Assembly: GCA_012295225.1 (NCBI GenBank)
Contig: WMKK01000009.1
Coordinates: 18,308-82,307, forward strand
DNA length: 64,000 nt
Source: Ostreococcus mediterraneus
Taxonomy: Eukaryota > Chlorophyta > Mamiellophyceae > Mamiellales > Bathycoccaceae
Reading direction: 5' to 3'
Part shown: positions 17,391-27,526 of the stretch, piece by piece
Layout of the letters: every line of letters begins with the position of its first letter
Position numbering within the stretch: the stretch's first letter is position 1
Position numbers and translations under genes: made by a program
The notes under the pieces: model-generated
Seen by the model: the letters and a program-made list of their open reading frames with translations, nothing else
What the model was told of the DNA's origin: nothing
Database searches by the model: none

Positions 17391-20300
17391 ATGGCACCAC
17401 CGAGACGAGGACGGAGCACCACGCCCGAGGCGGAGGCGGATGTGCGGGAGATTGAGCGATTACGACGCGAACGCGACGACGCGCGCGCGCGCGCGAAGGA
17501 GGATGCTGGAGGTGGTGGCGATGAAGAAGATGATGCTGATGATGGCGACGGTGCGTCGGGGCGACGACGTGGACGGGATGGCGCGCGGGCGATGGCGACG
17601 AACACGTCTGGGAGCGTGCCGGAGAATGTGAAGAAGGCGCCTTTGAGGGCGTATACGGCACCGAAGGATCTTTCGAGTGTGCCCGAGGATGCCGCGAGCG
17701 ATGAAGATTTGGAGAGCGATGAGGCGCTCGGGTTCGGCAAGTCGAAGAAGATTATCGATCGCGAGAGTGATTACGCTAAAAGAAGGTTTAATCGTGCGTT
17801 GAGTCCTGGGCGGGAGAGTGGCAAGGTACGTTGTGTGAGAGATCTTGATGCGCGAGTTGAGACGTCGAGGCGCGCGAGCGTCGAAGGCGGCTTTAGGTTT
17901 AAACTGAAAAAAACAGCAAAGACGCGCAATGTCGCGCACACACGGCGAGGCGGCGGCACATCGCACGAATGGAAAAGACTGACGAAATATGTGTTTTGTT
18001 ATTTACCCATGACGCAGGATGAAGGGCGCACGTACGCCGAACGCATGAAGGAAGTCGCGCTCGAGCGCGAAAAGGACAATACGTTGCGCAACATTGAACG
18101 AAAACAAAGAGAAGAAGCTGAACGCGCAGCGGATGAGGCTCGTCTCGCGGCGGCGCGAGTGAACGAGCCGGCATCGAGTGAACCGAGTGGATCGAAGCGT
18201 AAGCGTCGATGGGATGCGAAACCGGAAGACAGCGCGGCGGGGGGGAAACCGCGCTCTGAATGGGAAAGCGACGACTCGGCGGCGACGGCGGGCGCGCGAT
18301 GGGACGACGCGACACCTCGGGGCCAAAAGTGGGACGAAACTCCGAGGGCGCCATCGCAATGGGACTCCATGGAGAGCGGTACGGGCAAGGCTGGTGATGC
18401 CACCAAGGCGACGCCTCGTCGTTCGAGAAGTCGTTGGGATGAGACGCCGTTGATTCGCGCTGGAGGCGATCCGAGCGCGACGCCTGCGTGGACTGGCGGT
18501 GATCAGACGCCGTTGATCAACGCTGGCGGGGAAACTCCAAAAATTTCTGCAGGGATGGCCACACCATCGGCGGCGCAGATTGCGGCGCACCAAGCTATGC
18601 AATCCAATGTTCCGCTCACGCCAGAGCAGTACCAACAGATGCGGTATCAACGCGAAATTGAAGAGCGCAACCGCCCGCAAACGGATGAAGAGTTGGATGA
18701 GCTGTTGCCGTCGGAAGGGTTTAAGATTTTAGAGCCTCCTGCGAGTTATGTACCCATTCGTACGCCTGCGCGTAAGCTCACGCAGACGCCGATGCCTTAC
18801 GGTGCGAACGCGGGATTCTTTTCCATTCCAGAGGAAGACCGCGGACAAAAGTTTGACGTAAATCTTGTCCCCGAAGGTTTACCAGAGATGAAACCCGAAG
18901 ATTATCAATACTTTGCGCCTTTATTAAAGGAGACGGATGATGAAGAGTTGAGCATCGAGGAGCAAAAAGAGCGCAAGATCATGCGAATGTTGCTTCGAGT
19001 GAAGAACGGTACGCCGCCGCAGCGCAAGTCTGCATTGCGTCAAATTACCGACCGCGCAAAAGAATTTGGCGCTGGGCCGCTCTTCAATCAAATTTTGCCA
19101 TTGCTCATGTCTCCGACGTTGGAAGATCAAGAACGTCACTTGCTTGTGAAGGTGATTGACCGCATTTTGTACAAGCTTGATGACCTGGTTCGCCCATATG
19201 TGCACAAGATTTTGGTTGTCATTGAGCCGTTGCTCATCGACGAAGATTACTACGCTCGAGTCGAGGGTCGTGAAATCATTAGTAACGTCGCCAAGGCTGC
19301 TGGTTTAGCGACGATGATTGCGGCGATGCGCCCTGATATTGACAACGTCGACGAGTACGTGCGTAACACCACTGCGCGTGCCTTTGCCGTCGTCGCTCAG
19401 GCGCTCGGCGTGCAAGCGTTGTTGCCATTTTTGAAGGCGGTGTGTCAAAGTAAAAAGTCGTGGCAAGCGCGTCACACTGGGATTAAGATTGTACAACAGA
19501 TTGCCATTCTTCTCGGTTGCGCAGTGCTACCGCACCTCAAATCTCTAGTCGACATCATCGAACACGGCTTGGGTGATGAAAATCAAAAGGTTCGGACGAT
19601 CACCGCGCTCTCCATAGCGGCGCTCGCCGAAGCGGCGACGCCGTACGGCATTGAATCTTTTGACTCTGTGCTCAAGCCTTTGTGGAAAGGTATTCGCGCC
19701 CACCGAGGAAAAGTGTTGGCAGCGTTCTTGAAATCCATCGGCTTCATCATTCCTCTCATGGATGCCATGTACGCCAATTACTACACGCGCGAGGTGATGG
19801 TGATTTTGATTCGCGAGTTTGCCACGGCGGATGAAGAGATGAAGAAAATTACGCTCAAGGTTGTCAAGCAGTGCGTTGCGACGGATGGCGTTGAATCCGA
19901 ATACATTCGCGCTGAAGTCATGCCCGAGTTTTTCAAAAACTTTTGGGTCCGTCGCATGGCGCTCGACCGTCGTAATTACCAACAACTCGTGGAGACAACG
20001 TTGGAGATTTCTTTGAAGGTTGGCGCAGCCGAAATCATCGGTCGCGTCGTCGAAGATTTGAAGGATGAATCCGAGCCGTATCGTCGCATGGTGATGGAAA
20101 CCATCACAAAGGTGATTGAAGAGCTAGGTACAGCCGACGTAGACACTCGCATGGAAGAGTTGCTCATCGACGGTATGCTTTACGCATTCCAAGAACAAAC
20201 ATCGGACGAAAACGACGTCATGTTGAAGGGTGTCGGCACGATTGTGAACGCGCTCGGTTTACGCGCCAAGCCGTATTTGCCACAAATTTGTGGCACCATT

Positions 20301-21407
20301 AAGTGGCGATTGAACAACAAAAGTGCTGAAATTCGTCAACAAGCGGCTGATTTAATCAGCGCTATCGCGCCCGTGATGCGCAAGTGCGAAGAAGAACAAC
20401 TTTTGGGTCACTTGGGAGTCGTGCTGTACGAATATTTGGGCGAAGAATACCCTGAAGTGCTCGGGTCAATTTTGGGTGCTTTGAAAGCCATCGTGAGCGT
20501 GCAAGGGATGACGCGCATGACGCCGCCCATCAAAGATCTTCTTCCGCGTTTGACACCGATTCTGAAGAATAGACACGAAAAGGTGCAAGAGAATACGATT
20601 GACTTGATTGGTCGCATTGCTGACCGTGGCGCCGAGTACGTCGCCGCGCGTGAATGGATGCGCATTTGCTTTGAATTGTTGGAACTTTTGAAGGCTCCGA
20701 AAAAGGCGATTCGTCGCGCCACGGTGAATACCTTTGGTTACATCGCTAAGGCAATCGGTCCGCAAGACGTGCTCGCGACGCTGTTGAACAACCTTAAGGT
20801 GCAAGAGCGTCAGATGCGCGTGTGCACGACTGTCGCCATTGCCATTGTCGCCGAGACGTGCGCGCCATTCACCGTCATTCCGGCGTTGATGAATGAATAT
20901 CGCGTGCCAGAAATTAACGTACAAAATGGTGTGTTAAAGTCCTTGGCTTTCTTGTTTGAGTACATTGGTGAAATGGGTAAGGATTACGTCTACGCCATTA
21001 CGCCGCTTCTCGAGGACGCTCTCATGGACCGCGACTTGGTGCATCGCCAAACGGCGGCAGTAACCGTCAAGCATCTCGCTCTCGGTTGCGCCGGTCTTGG
21101 ATGTGAAGACGCAATCACACACTTGATCAACTACACCTGGCCAAACGTATTTGAGCCTTCGCCACACGTCATCAACGCGGTGACTGAAGCGATTGAAGCC
21201 GCACGTTTGGCGCTCGGTCCGCAGTTTGTCATGTCGTACGTGTTGCAAGGATTATTTCATCCTGCACGTAAGGTTCGTGATATCTACTGGAAAATCTACA
21301 ACACGCTTTACATTGGCAGCCAGGATGCTTTAGTGGCTTCGTACCCCGCCCTGGATGATGACGGTGCGAACACCTACCGTCGCGTCGAACTCGACTGCTT
21401 CTTGTAA
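17391..21407 (+). CDS. SF3B1: SF3b subunit 1 (SF3b155), U2 snRNP
   Basis: Exons 17391-17825 and 18018-21407 give 1274 residues. The 192-nt intron (donor GTACGT, CTGAC at 17979-17983, acceptor CAG at 18015-18017) has no stop and a length divisible by three. The unspliced frame therefore looks like one ORF but carries 64 foreign residues. Splicing joins SPGRESGK to [10 protein letters not shown], as in other SF3B1 proteins. The N-terminus has tryptophan U2AF-ligand motifs (RRWDAKP, RWDDATP, KWDETP, QWDSMES, RWDETP). The rest is the HEAT-repeat superhelix, ending [14 protein letters not shown]3B1 clamps the branch-site helix. Its ULM motifs bind the UHM of U2AF65, also encoded here. Confidence 0.95.
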   Translation: MAPPRRGRSTTPEAEADVREIERLRRERDDARARAKEDAGGGGDEEDDADDGDGASGRRRGRDGARAMATNTSGSVPENVKKAPLRAYTAPKDLSSVPEDAASDEDLESDEALGFGKSKKIIDRESDYAKRRFNRALSPGRESGKVRCVRDLDARVETSRRASVEGGFRFKLKKTAKTRNVAHTRRGGGTSHEWKRLTKYVFCYLPMTQDEGRTYAERMKEVALEREKDNTLRNIERKQREEAERAADEARLAAARVNEPASSEPSGSKRKRRWDAKPEDSAAGGKPRSEWESDDSAATAGARWDDATPRGQKWDETPRAPSQWDSMESGTGKAGDATKATPRRSRSRWDETPLIRAGGDPSATPAWTGGDQTPLINAGGETPKISAGMATPSAAQIAAHQAMQSNVPLTPEQYQQMRYQREIEERNRPQTDEELDELLPSEGFKILEPPASYVPIRTPARKLTQTPMPYGANAGFFSIPEEDRGQKFDVNLVPEGLPEMKPEDYQYFAPLLKETDDEELSIEEQKERKIMRMLLRVKNGTPPQRKSALRQITDRAKEFGAGPLFNQILPLLMSPTLEDQERHLLVKVIDRILYKLDDLVRPYVHKILVVIEPLLIDEDYYARVEGREIISNVAKAAGLATMIAAMRPDIDNVDEYVRNTTARAFAVVAQALGVQALLPFLKAVCQSKKSWQARHTGIKIVQQIAILLGCAVLPHLKSLVDIIEHGLGDENQKVRTITALSIAALAEAATPYGIESFDSVLKPLWKGIRAHRGKVLAAFLKSIGFIIPLMDAMYANYYTREVMVILIREFATADEEMKKITLKVVKQCVATDGVESEYIRAEVMPEFFKNFWVRRMALDRRNYQQLVETTLEISLKVGAAEIIGRVVEDLKDESEPYRRMVMETITKVIEELGTADVDTRMEELLIDGMLYAFQEQTSDENDVMLKGVGTIVNALGLRAKPYLPQICGTIKWRLNNKSAEIRQQAADLISAIAPVMRKCEEEQLLGHLGVVLYEYLGEEYPEVLGSILGALKAIVSVQGMTRMTPPIKDLLPRLTPILKNRHEKVQENTIDLIGRIADRGAEYVAAREWMRICFELLELLKAPKKAIRRATVNTFGYIAKAIGPQDVLATLLNNLKVQERQMRVCTTVAIAIVAETCAPFTVIPALMNEYRVPEINVQNGVLKSLAFLFEYIGEMGKDYVYAITPLLEDALMDRDLVHRQTAAVTVKHLALGCAGLGCEDAITHLINYTWPNVFEPSPHVINAVTEAIEAARLALGPQFVMSYVLQGLFHPARKVRDIYWKIYNTLYIGSQDALVASYPALDDDGANTYRRVELDCFL

Positions 21408-21566
21408 AGTCAATCGAGCCGAACGAGCGCGTCGGCACAACTAGAACATTAGCACACACACACATACGCGTAGCTTTTTGAAAATCAAAATTCAAGAATA
21501 CTGAATTATCTAATGCGCATACGCTGGATTACAACAACAAGCTAGGGGTAGTCCATCAACGCCCGA

Positions 21567-22504
21567 TCATTCAAAGTCGCTCGATTCGTCGTCGCTGCCG
21601 TACGCGACGCCACCTCTGATGACTCGCGACATCGCCTCCCGCCGAAACTCTTCCTCTTCATCTTCGCTATCGCTTTCGTGCTTTTCTGGTAATGCAATCA
21701 CTCCAGCTTTGAGTAAAATATTTTCTAGTTTTTCGGTGCGGTAATCATCTTTACCGCCTACGTCTTCAAATCCCACCAATCTATCAAAGCACACGCCGTC
21801 GCGAAAAAACAGCACGCACGGCAAAACTTGAATTTGCAACTTGGTTACAAAAAACGGCGCATCCGGCGCGCTGACTTTAATAAATTTCGTATCAAAATAC
21901 TTCTTGGCCAACAACGCGAGATGTTTATCCATGATTCTACACCGTTCAAACTCGTGATGATAAAAATGCGCCACGACGTACGCCGTCGTCGTCACTTCGG
22001 GTAAAAATTCCTTCTCCTCCACCTCGTTCAACGATCCATGTCCCGTGCGTTCCATCGTCATCCGCTTCTCCGCTGCGTCTTTTAACGATTGCATGCGCTC
22101 GGCATGTATGGCTTCTAAATCCGGATCCTGTACGCATCGAAAATCATCATCCAATCGCTCAGTCAGTCTTTCAGTCACGTGCGCGTGCGCTGTGTCGGTC
22201 AACGTTTGGGCGCGAATGAAATGAACGTGTTGTCGCGCCGTTCGAACGCGTTCGCGAATGCCATCTCGCGCGAACGCGCGCGACACGAAAGCACACACGC
22301 GCATCACATCTATCGACGTCATCATCGTCGTCGTCGTCGACATACCTCGGCTAAATCTCTCGCATCGAGCACGCATCCGCGCGGACGCGCGCGCGCGTTC
22401 GCCTCCTCCTCGAGCTTTTCCTTCATGTAATTCTTCGCCGCGGCTTCCATGACGGTGCCGTAATTCAGCGAATTCATCGTGCTTTGAAATTTACCATCGT
22501 CCAT
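21567..22504 (-). CDS. TXNDC9: TXNDC9 / phosducin-like protein with thioredoxin fold
   Basis: Exon 1 is 22346-22504 (MDDGKFQSTMNSLNY...ARDLAE) and exon 2 is 21567-22127, giving 239 residues. The 218-nt intron has donor GTATGT, branch CTGAC and acceptor CAG, in phase 0. The open frame continuing upstream of 22127 is intron. A helical N-terminus (DPDLEAIHAERMQSLK) with GHG is followed by FLPEVTTTAYVVAHFYHHEFERCRIMDKHLALLAKKY, the phosducin-like thioredoxin fold, which lacks a CxxC pair. The C-terminal tail is acidic. TXNDC9 binds the CCT chaperonin and modulates tubulin and actin folding. SF3B1 converges on it (159 bp). Confidence 0.88.
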
Positions 22505-22782
22505 GGCGCTCGTCGTCGACCGCACGGCGGCGGCGGCGGCGGAAAGTGCCGTGAGCGCGCTCGAGTGTCGACGAAGATTTGAAAAAAATCAATCGCACGA
22601 CACTCAACGTTCCGCACTTTGCGACTCGCGTGAGTGCGTGCGAAAGCGCCGCACGTCGAGCACGCGCGCACGCGCTCGCATACGTATTTTGACACCAGCG
22701 CGCGATTCTGTGTGCGCGGTGCGCCACGCGGCATCGTTCGTTGTCGTGTGCAGCGTCGCGTGTTTCGTGTTGAGCGATTCCA

Positions 22783-24159
22783 ATGATGCAGGCGGATAAC
22801 GGGGACGATCGAGACGCTGCGGCGCCGGCGGCGCCACCGGCGTACGAGAGCATTCATTTTGAAAGCTCGAACAGTGGATTACCCGATGTTCCACGGGATG
22901 AATTCGCGAAGAATGCGTCGATTGCGGTGAGTGTGACGAATCCAACAAAGGTTGGCGATGGATTGAGCGCGTACGCCGTGTACACGGTGAGCACAAAGAC
23001 GAGCGACGCGGCGTACAAGAAGAGTGAGATGATTGTCGTCCGTCGCTATTCCGATTTCCAATGGTTGCGTGGACGATTGAGTAGCTTGTATCCTGGTGTT
23101 GTCATTTTTCCGTTGCCCGAAAAGACCGTGACGACGAGTCCGTTTCAGAGCGATTTTCTCGAACATCGTCGCGGCGGTTTGCAAGATTTTATGAAAAAGG
23201 TTGTCGAGCATCCCACGCTTGGGACGTGCGAGGATGTGGTTATGTTTTTAGAAGAACAAGGGGGCAGTTCGTGGGATCAACGCGCGCCTTGGTATTCGCG
23301 TGGAGCAGTTGGTTCGGCGATTGGGGCCATGGATTCGTGGTTTCAATCCATCAACACGGCGACGGAGACGTGGAGCACGGGCGCTGGTATGGAGAGCGTG
23401 ATGATGGAGGAAGATCCGCGTTATTTGGAAGCAACGGAATACTTGTTGTTGTTGGAAGAGCGCTTGAAGCGCGCGTTAAAGAGTGGGAGCGACATTGTCA
23501 ACTCTGTGCAAAATCTCGGCATTTTGACGGGTACGTTTGGTGAAAACGCGCACCACTTGGGCGACTGCGAAGAAAAGGGTGCAAAGCTTTTACTCGGTGA
23601 AGAGGCGGGTGGTTTAGGTCAAGCGTTCCGACAAGTCGGGTCTGCGGCGTGCGCCATGCGCGCACCCACAGAGGCGCAAGCGGAGCGATTGGCGCGCGAT
23701 TTCAGAGCGCCGCTCAAGCAAGCATTGCAATACGTGCGCGCGGCAAAGGAAACTATCGACGCTCGTTTAGATGCACTATTGAAGCTTCAAGCCGCGCGTT
23801 CAAAGGAACAGTCCAAGCGCGCAAAGCTTGATCACGCGCTTCATGCGCCACCGACGCCTCCACCGCCACCACCGACGAGCATTTTAGAGCGACTGCACGC
23901 GTCAATTACGCAACCGACGCCGGTGACGGTTGAGGAGCTTCAACGTGATGTTGGTACAGCTGAGGCTGCCACCGCTGATGCGCAAAAGAAATTCGATGAA
24001 ATTAAGGCTCGCATGACCAATGAGCTCCCTCGCGTGCACGCTGAGCTCGAGCGCGTGATTAACGACGCGTTTGCCAACTGTGCGATATGCATGAAGGCGC
24101 TCGCTGAGACCCACGTGGATGCTTGGGAGTCTGTCTTCCCTGGATGCACAACGGCTTAA
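22783..24159 (+). CDS. PX-BAR sorting nexin (SNX1/2 type)
   Basis: 458 residues from ATG 22783. The PX domain (about 45-160) has the phosphoinositide-binding motif VVRRYSDFQWLRGRL and the proline-rich FPLPEKTVTTSPFQSDFLEHRRGGLQDF segment. A C-terminal coiled region (about 200-458), interrupted by a Pro-rich PTPPPPPPTS loop, reads as a BAR domain. Such proteins bend PI3P-positive endosomal membranes and can pair with retromer. It stands directly before VPS23/TSG101, another endosomal factor, in tandem, 155 bp apart. The SNX1/2 subclass is inferred from layout. Confidence 0.87.
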   Translation: MMQADNGDDRDAAAPAAPPAYESIHFESSNSGLPDVPRDEFAKNASIAVSVTNPTKVGDGLSAYAVYTVSTKTSDAAYKKSEMIVVRRYSDFQWLRGRLSSLYPGVVIFPLPEKTVTTSPFQSDFLEHRRGGLQDFMKKVVEHPTLGTCEDVVMFLEEQGGSSWDQRAPWYSRGAVGSAIGAMDSWFQSINTATETWSTGAGMESVMMEEDPRYLEATEYLLLLEERLKRALKSGSDIVNSVQNLGILTGTFGENAHHLGDCEEKGAKLLLGEEAGGLGQAFRQVGSAACAMRAPTEAQAERLARDFRAPLKQALQYVRAAKETIDARLDALLKLQAARSKEQSKRAKLDHALHAPPTPPPPPPTSILERLHASITQPTPVTVEELQRDVGTAEAATADAQKKFDEIKARMTNELPRVHAELERVINDAFANCAICMKALAETHVDAWESVFPGCTTA

Positions 24160-24314
24160 AATACCTATCAGACATATGGAAATCTATACACGACTTGTAA
24201 TCTACTTGAAATATCAATCGACCACGTCGTGCGCTCAATAAATATGTCATTCACATTGTCGACGAAGTAACCGCCGACGGTATCCTCCCTTCTCCTCACT
24301 TCGCGCGCCGCGCC

Positions 24315-25752
24315 ATGTCGCGCGCGGTGTCCAACGCCATACACCGGTACCTGGATAACGTGCTCAGTGACCAATCGAGCGTGCGTTTGTCTTACGATAC
24401 TCCTTCGCGTAGTGTTATACGTGGTCAACTTTTGGAACTCATAGAGGTGCGCATTCACTCATATTCGAGTAATCGAGCTCATTCGCGTACTCACCGCGTG
24501 CGTTTCCCACTCTTCACAGACCTACGGCTCGTTGACAGTCAATGATGATGATTATTACTACAACGATGGCACGTCGGCGCGATTGCTATACGCTGAAGGC
24601 ACTATTCCTATGACGTATGCTGGCGCGAGGTATAACGTGCCAGTCAAACTGTACGTCGGCGTCGAGTTCCCACACGCCGAACCCGCGGCGTTTGTGGCGC
24701 CGACGCGAGATATGATGATAAAATCAAATCACTCGTGCGTAGATGCAGATGGCGGGGTGATGTTGTCTCGTTTGATGACGTGGGATCCATCGCGAAGTCG
24801 ATTGAGAGACGTGGCGAGAGCGTTGAGCGCGGCGTTTAGTGAAGAGCCACCGTTATTCACGAAACCAAACGCCGACGTGGGAAACACGAGTGCGAGTTCG
24901 ACAATGACTAGCGGTATACGGAGTGGTGCGCGCGCAGCGCGTAACGTCGCCGGGGTGGCATCTCGTGTCGCGGCAAATGTGGCGCAACGCGTGCCTTTTA
25001 GCGTGCGCGTCGAGCGTCGAACTCCGAGTAATAGCGAGCGACGCATAGAGGAATCGACGTCGACAATCACGAGCCCGCGCGCGGAAGATGTGATTCACGC
25101 GAAAAATCTGTTCAGAGCGCGCGCGATTGCGGCACTATTAGAGAGATTACGTCACGAGACAGAACAGCGGCGTTCGGCAAATTTGCAATCCGTCGAGTTG
25201 CTTCTGAGCCAACAGACTGAGTTGTACGCTAGAAAGATAAATTTAGAACAAGAAAACGCCGCGATGCGCGCAAAATGCGAAGATATTGAGCACGGCGCGA
25301 GCGAAATGCGAGAGGCGACCAATGTGATGCGAAAATGGCTTGCTACACACGGCCAAGGAACAGACCAAGTTGACATTGACAACGTCTTCAAGGGCGCTGA
25401 TGCATGGAGTCAACAGCTCCTAGATGCCCACGTCAAGGATAAAGCAATTGAAGATACATTGGATGCCTTGGATGATTTGTTAAACGATGGTTTGATACAC
25501 CATGCCGATTATATGCGTCAAGTTATGAAGCTGTGCAAGGAGCAATTTTACGCGCGCGCTGAAATCGCCATCGTCACAAAGATGCAAGCCGAGCGCGGAA
25601 TCACAAACAACGCATACGTTGGTGATAAAACTCGTACTCCTCAGCATGGACATCGCCTGGAACCACTTTCGACGATGTTTTCGGAACCATCGTTCTTGCA
25701 GCCGTCGCGACCAGCGCGTGCGGATCCCGGACGAACGACTTGGCTAGATTAG
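24315..25752 (+). CDS. VPS23: ESCRT-I subunit VPS23/TSG101
   Basis: Exon 1 is 24315-24446 (MSRAVSNAIHRYL...LLELIE) and exon 2 is 24520-25752, giving 454 residues. The intron is 73 nt (donor GTGCGC, acceptor CACAG, phase 0) and restores TYGSLTVNDDDYYYNDG. The UEV domain (about 1-150) has GTIPMTYAGARYNVPVKLYV, DMMIKSNHSCVDADGGV and EEPPLFTKP; the E2 active-site Cys is absent, as in the family. A Ser/Arg linker, a coiled coil (about 235-320) and the C-terminal steadiness box (DTLDALDDLLNDGLIHHADYMRQVMKL) follow. It recognises ubiquitinated cargo at endosomes. The branch site is not canonical here (TACTCACCG is the best candidate). Confidence 0.9.
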
Positions 25753-25904
25753 TGCACACCATTGCCTGCGCTTGCATGGATTGTAAATAAATAACATGTA
25801 CAGTACCAGTACCAGTTGACATCGCCCACGCATTGCCGGACTGATGAAACGCTCAACGCGCTCGCGTGTAACCGACGCCTCCGCCTCACTGTGTGTCGCG
25901 CGCC

Positions 25905-26703
25905 ATGGATAGCGGCGCGCACACGTACCAAGCACCATCGCACGAAGATACGTCTACAGAGTATGACGAACACATGGCGCGACTGGGAGTGTACCGCGCG
26001 CGCGAAAAGCCACCGAAACCGGGAAAGATGAAGGTGGCGTCCACTGATGCGGATGTCAGAGAAGACGCCACGGATGACGACGACGACGACGACGACGACG
26101 AATTCATGCGCGAATATCGTGCACAACGCATGGCTGAAATGCAGTCTGCGGTGACGTTTGGATCCGTCGTCGATATCACGCGTGACTCGTTCGTGGAAGA
26201 AGTTACGACGCCCAGTGCGGAACGTGTCGTCGTCGTCTTCATGACGCGTCAGGGGTACGTTACACGAACGAATAATGTTTCTGTCAAGCACTAACGGCTT
26301 GTTTATCGTCTTTTCTTGTCAACACAGGTGTAGTGATTGCGAAACCATGGATGCAGCATTGCGCGCTCTAGCGCCAAAGTATCCGCGAACCAAATTTTGT
26401 CGCATTCCGCATCGAGAGTGCGTGCCAAATTACCCCGATCGTCTCACGCCCACGCTATTGGTGTACACAAACAAAGATGTGGCGAAATCGTTTGCCACGC
26501 TTGCGCCGTTCGGTGGACCGCACATGACGCCTGAGGGGGTGGAATTTGCGTTGCGAGAAGTCGATGCGCGCGCGTGCCCGTCTCTTGCGGATGAAACCGA
26601 ACAAGAAATTGAAACGCGCAGAGCCGCATACATTGCTGGTGTCATCGCGCGCATCGCTGATAGTAAAGCTATGAACGATGTGGCTGATGACGATGATGAT
26701 TAA
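25905..26703 (+). CDS. PDCL3: Phosducin-like protein 3 (PDCL3/VIAF type)
   Basis: Exon 1 is 25905-26254 and exon 2 is 26328-26703, giving 241 residues. The 73-nt intron has donor GTACGT, branch CTAAC at 26291-26295 and acceptor CACAG. The join creates FMTRQGCSDCETMDAALRAL, the expected strand and helix of the thioredoxin-like domain. Before it are a poly-Asp run and the family motif FMREYRAQRMAEMQ with FGSVVDITRDSFVEEVT. The C-terminus is acidic. PDCL2/3 proteins are CCT chaperonin cofactors. Unusually, a CxxC-like CSDC sits where animal PDCL3 has none, so a redox role is possible. It is the second phosducin-like gene within 4 kb of TXNDC9. Confidence 0.9.
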
Positions 26704-26801
26704 TTCATTCATCGGTATCGCGCCGCCATCGAGTTTTGCTCATTGAAAACCATCGAGCGGCGCTCGCCTCGGGGGGGTGCGCTTCACAACTCGACTCTCT
26801 G

Positions 26802-27386
26802 ATGTCCTCCCAAGTCATGATGTCCGTGACTCGCGTCGTCGCCGCACAAACGACGACCGCGAAAAAGTCGCAACGCAACCAACGCACGACGGCGTCATCG
26901 TCGTCGTCGACGTCGGCGTCATCCGCTCGCGTGGTCGTCGTCGCTTTGGCGTCCGCGGTGTTATCCTTTAACGCCTCCACGCCCGAGGCGTTCGCCAAAT
27001 CTTTCGCCAAGCCGCAAGACTCCGCGCCGGTTGAAACCATTTTCGACGGCGCGTACTACGACCCCAACCATCCTGGATGTCCGCGTACGATCGTTCCCGC
27101 CAAGGGTGGAGGCGTGACCATCAGCGGCTTGGACCCGGTGCCATTTGAACGCGGTCGCGGCTGCCGCGGCGTCAAGAAAACCAGCGGCTTGGCAGACACA
27201 AAGTTCAAATCATGGTCTATTCCCGCATCGGTGCGTGGAGAAGAAATCACGATTGATTTCGACGCCAAAGACGGGAGCGGCGAGAAAGTCACCGGAGTCA
27301 AGGTTGCCAATGGGATAAAGTTGCCCGACGGCACCGTGTGGCAACTTAAATCCGGTGCGAAATCCGACGCATGGACGCCGCGATAA
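26802..27386 (+). CDS. Thylakoid-lumen-type precursor of unknown function
   Basis: 194 residues from ATG 26802 (MSSQVMMSVTRVV). A Ser/Thr/Arg-rich transit region is followed by a hydrophobic core (VVVVALASAVLSF) and a processing-like PEAFAK, pointing to lumen or plastid membrane. The mature domain carries FDGAYYDPNHPGCPRTI and later GIKLPDGTVWQLKSG. This DPNHP signature I associate with an uncharacterised beta-rich family of cyanobacteria and algae. No enzyme motif is seen. The N-terminal Gly/Ser region lies 98 bp after the PDCL3 stop in tandem. Confidence 0.75.
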   Translation: MSSQVMMSVTRVVAAQTTTAKKSQRNQRTTASSSSSTSASSARVVVVALASAVLSFNASTPEAFAKSFAKPQDSAPVETIFDGAYYDPNHPGCPRTIVPAKGGGVTISGLDPVPFERGRGCRGVKKTSGLADTKFKSWSIPASVRGEEITIDFDAKDGSGEKVTGVKVANGIKLPDGTVWQLKSGAKSDAWTPR

Positions 27387-27526
27387 ACGCGCGGTCGTTC
27401 ATGCAACTATTGTATGTCCCTATTGTTATCATTGATTTACGCGCTTCAATCTTCAATCGATACTAATCACGCACTCGCGCTCACGCCTGAGCGTCACAGC
27501 GCGACTCGATTGGTGACTCAATCGAC

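Noticed and set aside
17351-17740. N-terminal extension of the OPA3-like frame
   Set aside because: Ser/Pro/Arg low complexity and fully antisense to SF3B1 exon 1; OPA3 homology begins just after ATG 17350.
22128-22376. N-terminal part of the unspliced TXNDC9 frame
   Set aside because: It is the intron: the GTATGT donor, CTGAC and CAG remove it, and the real N-terminus is encoded in 22346-22504.
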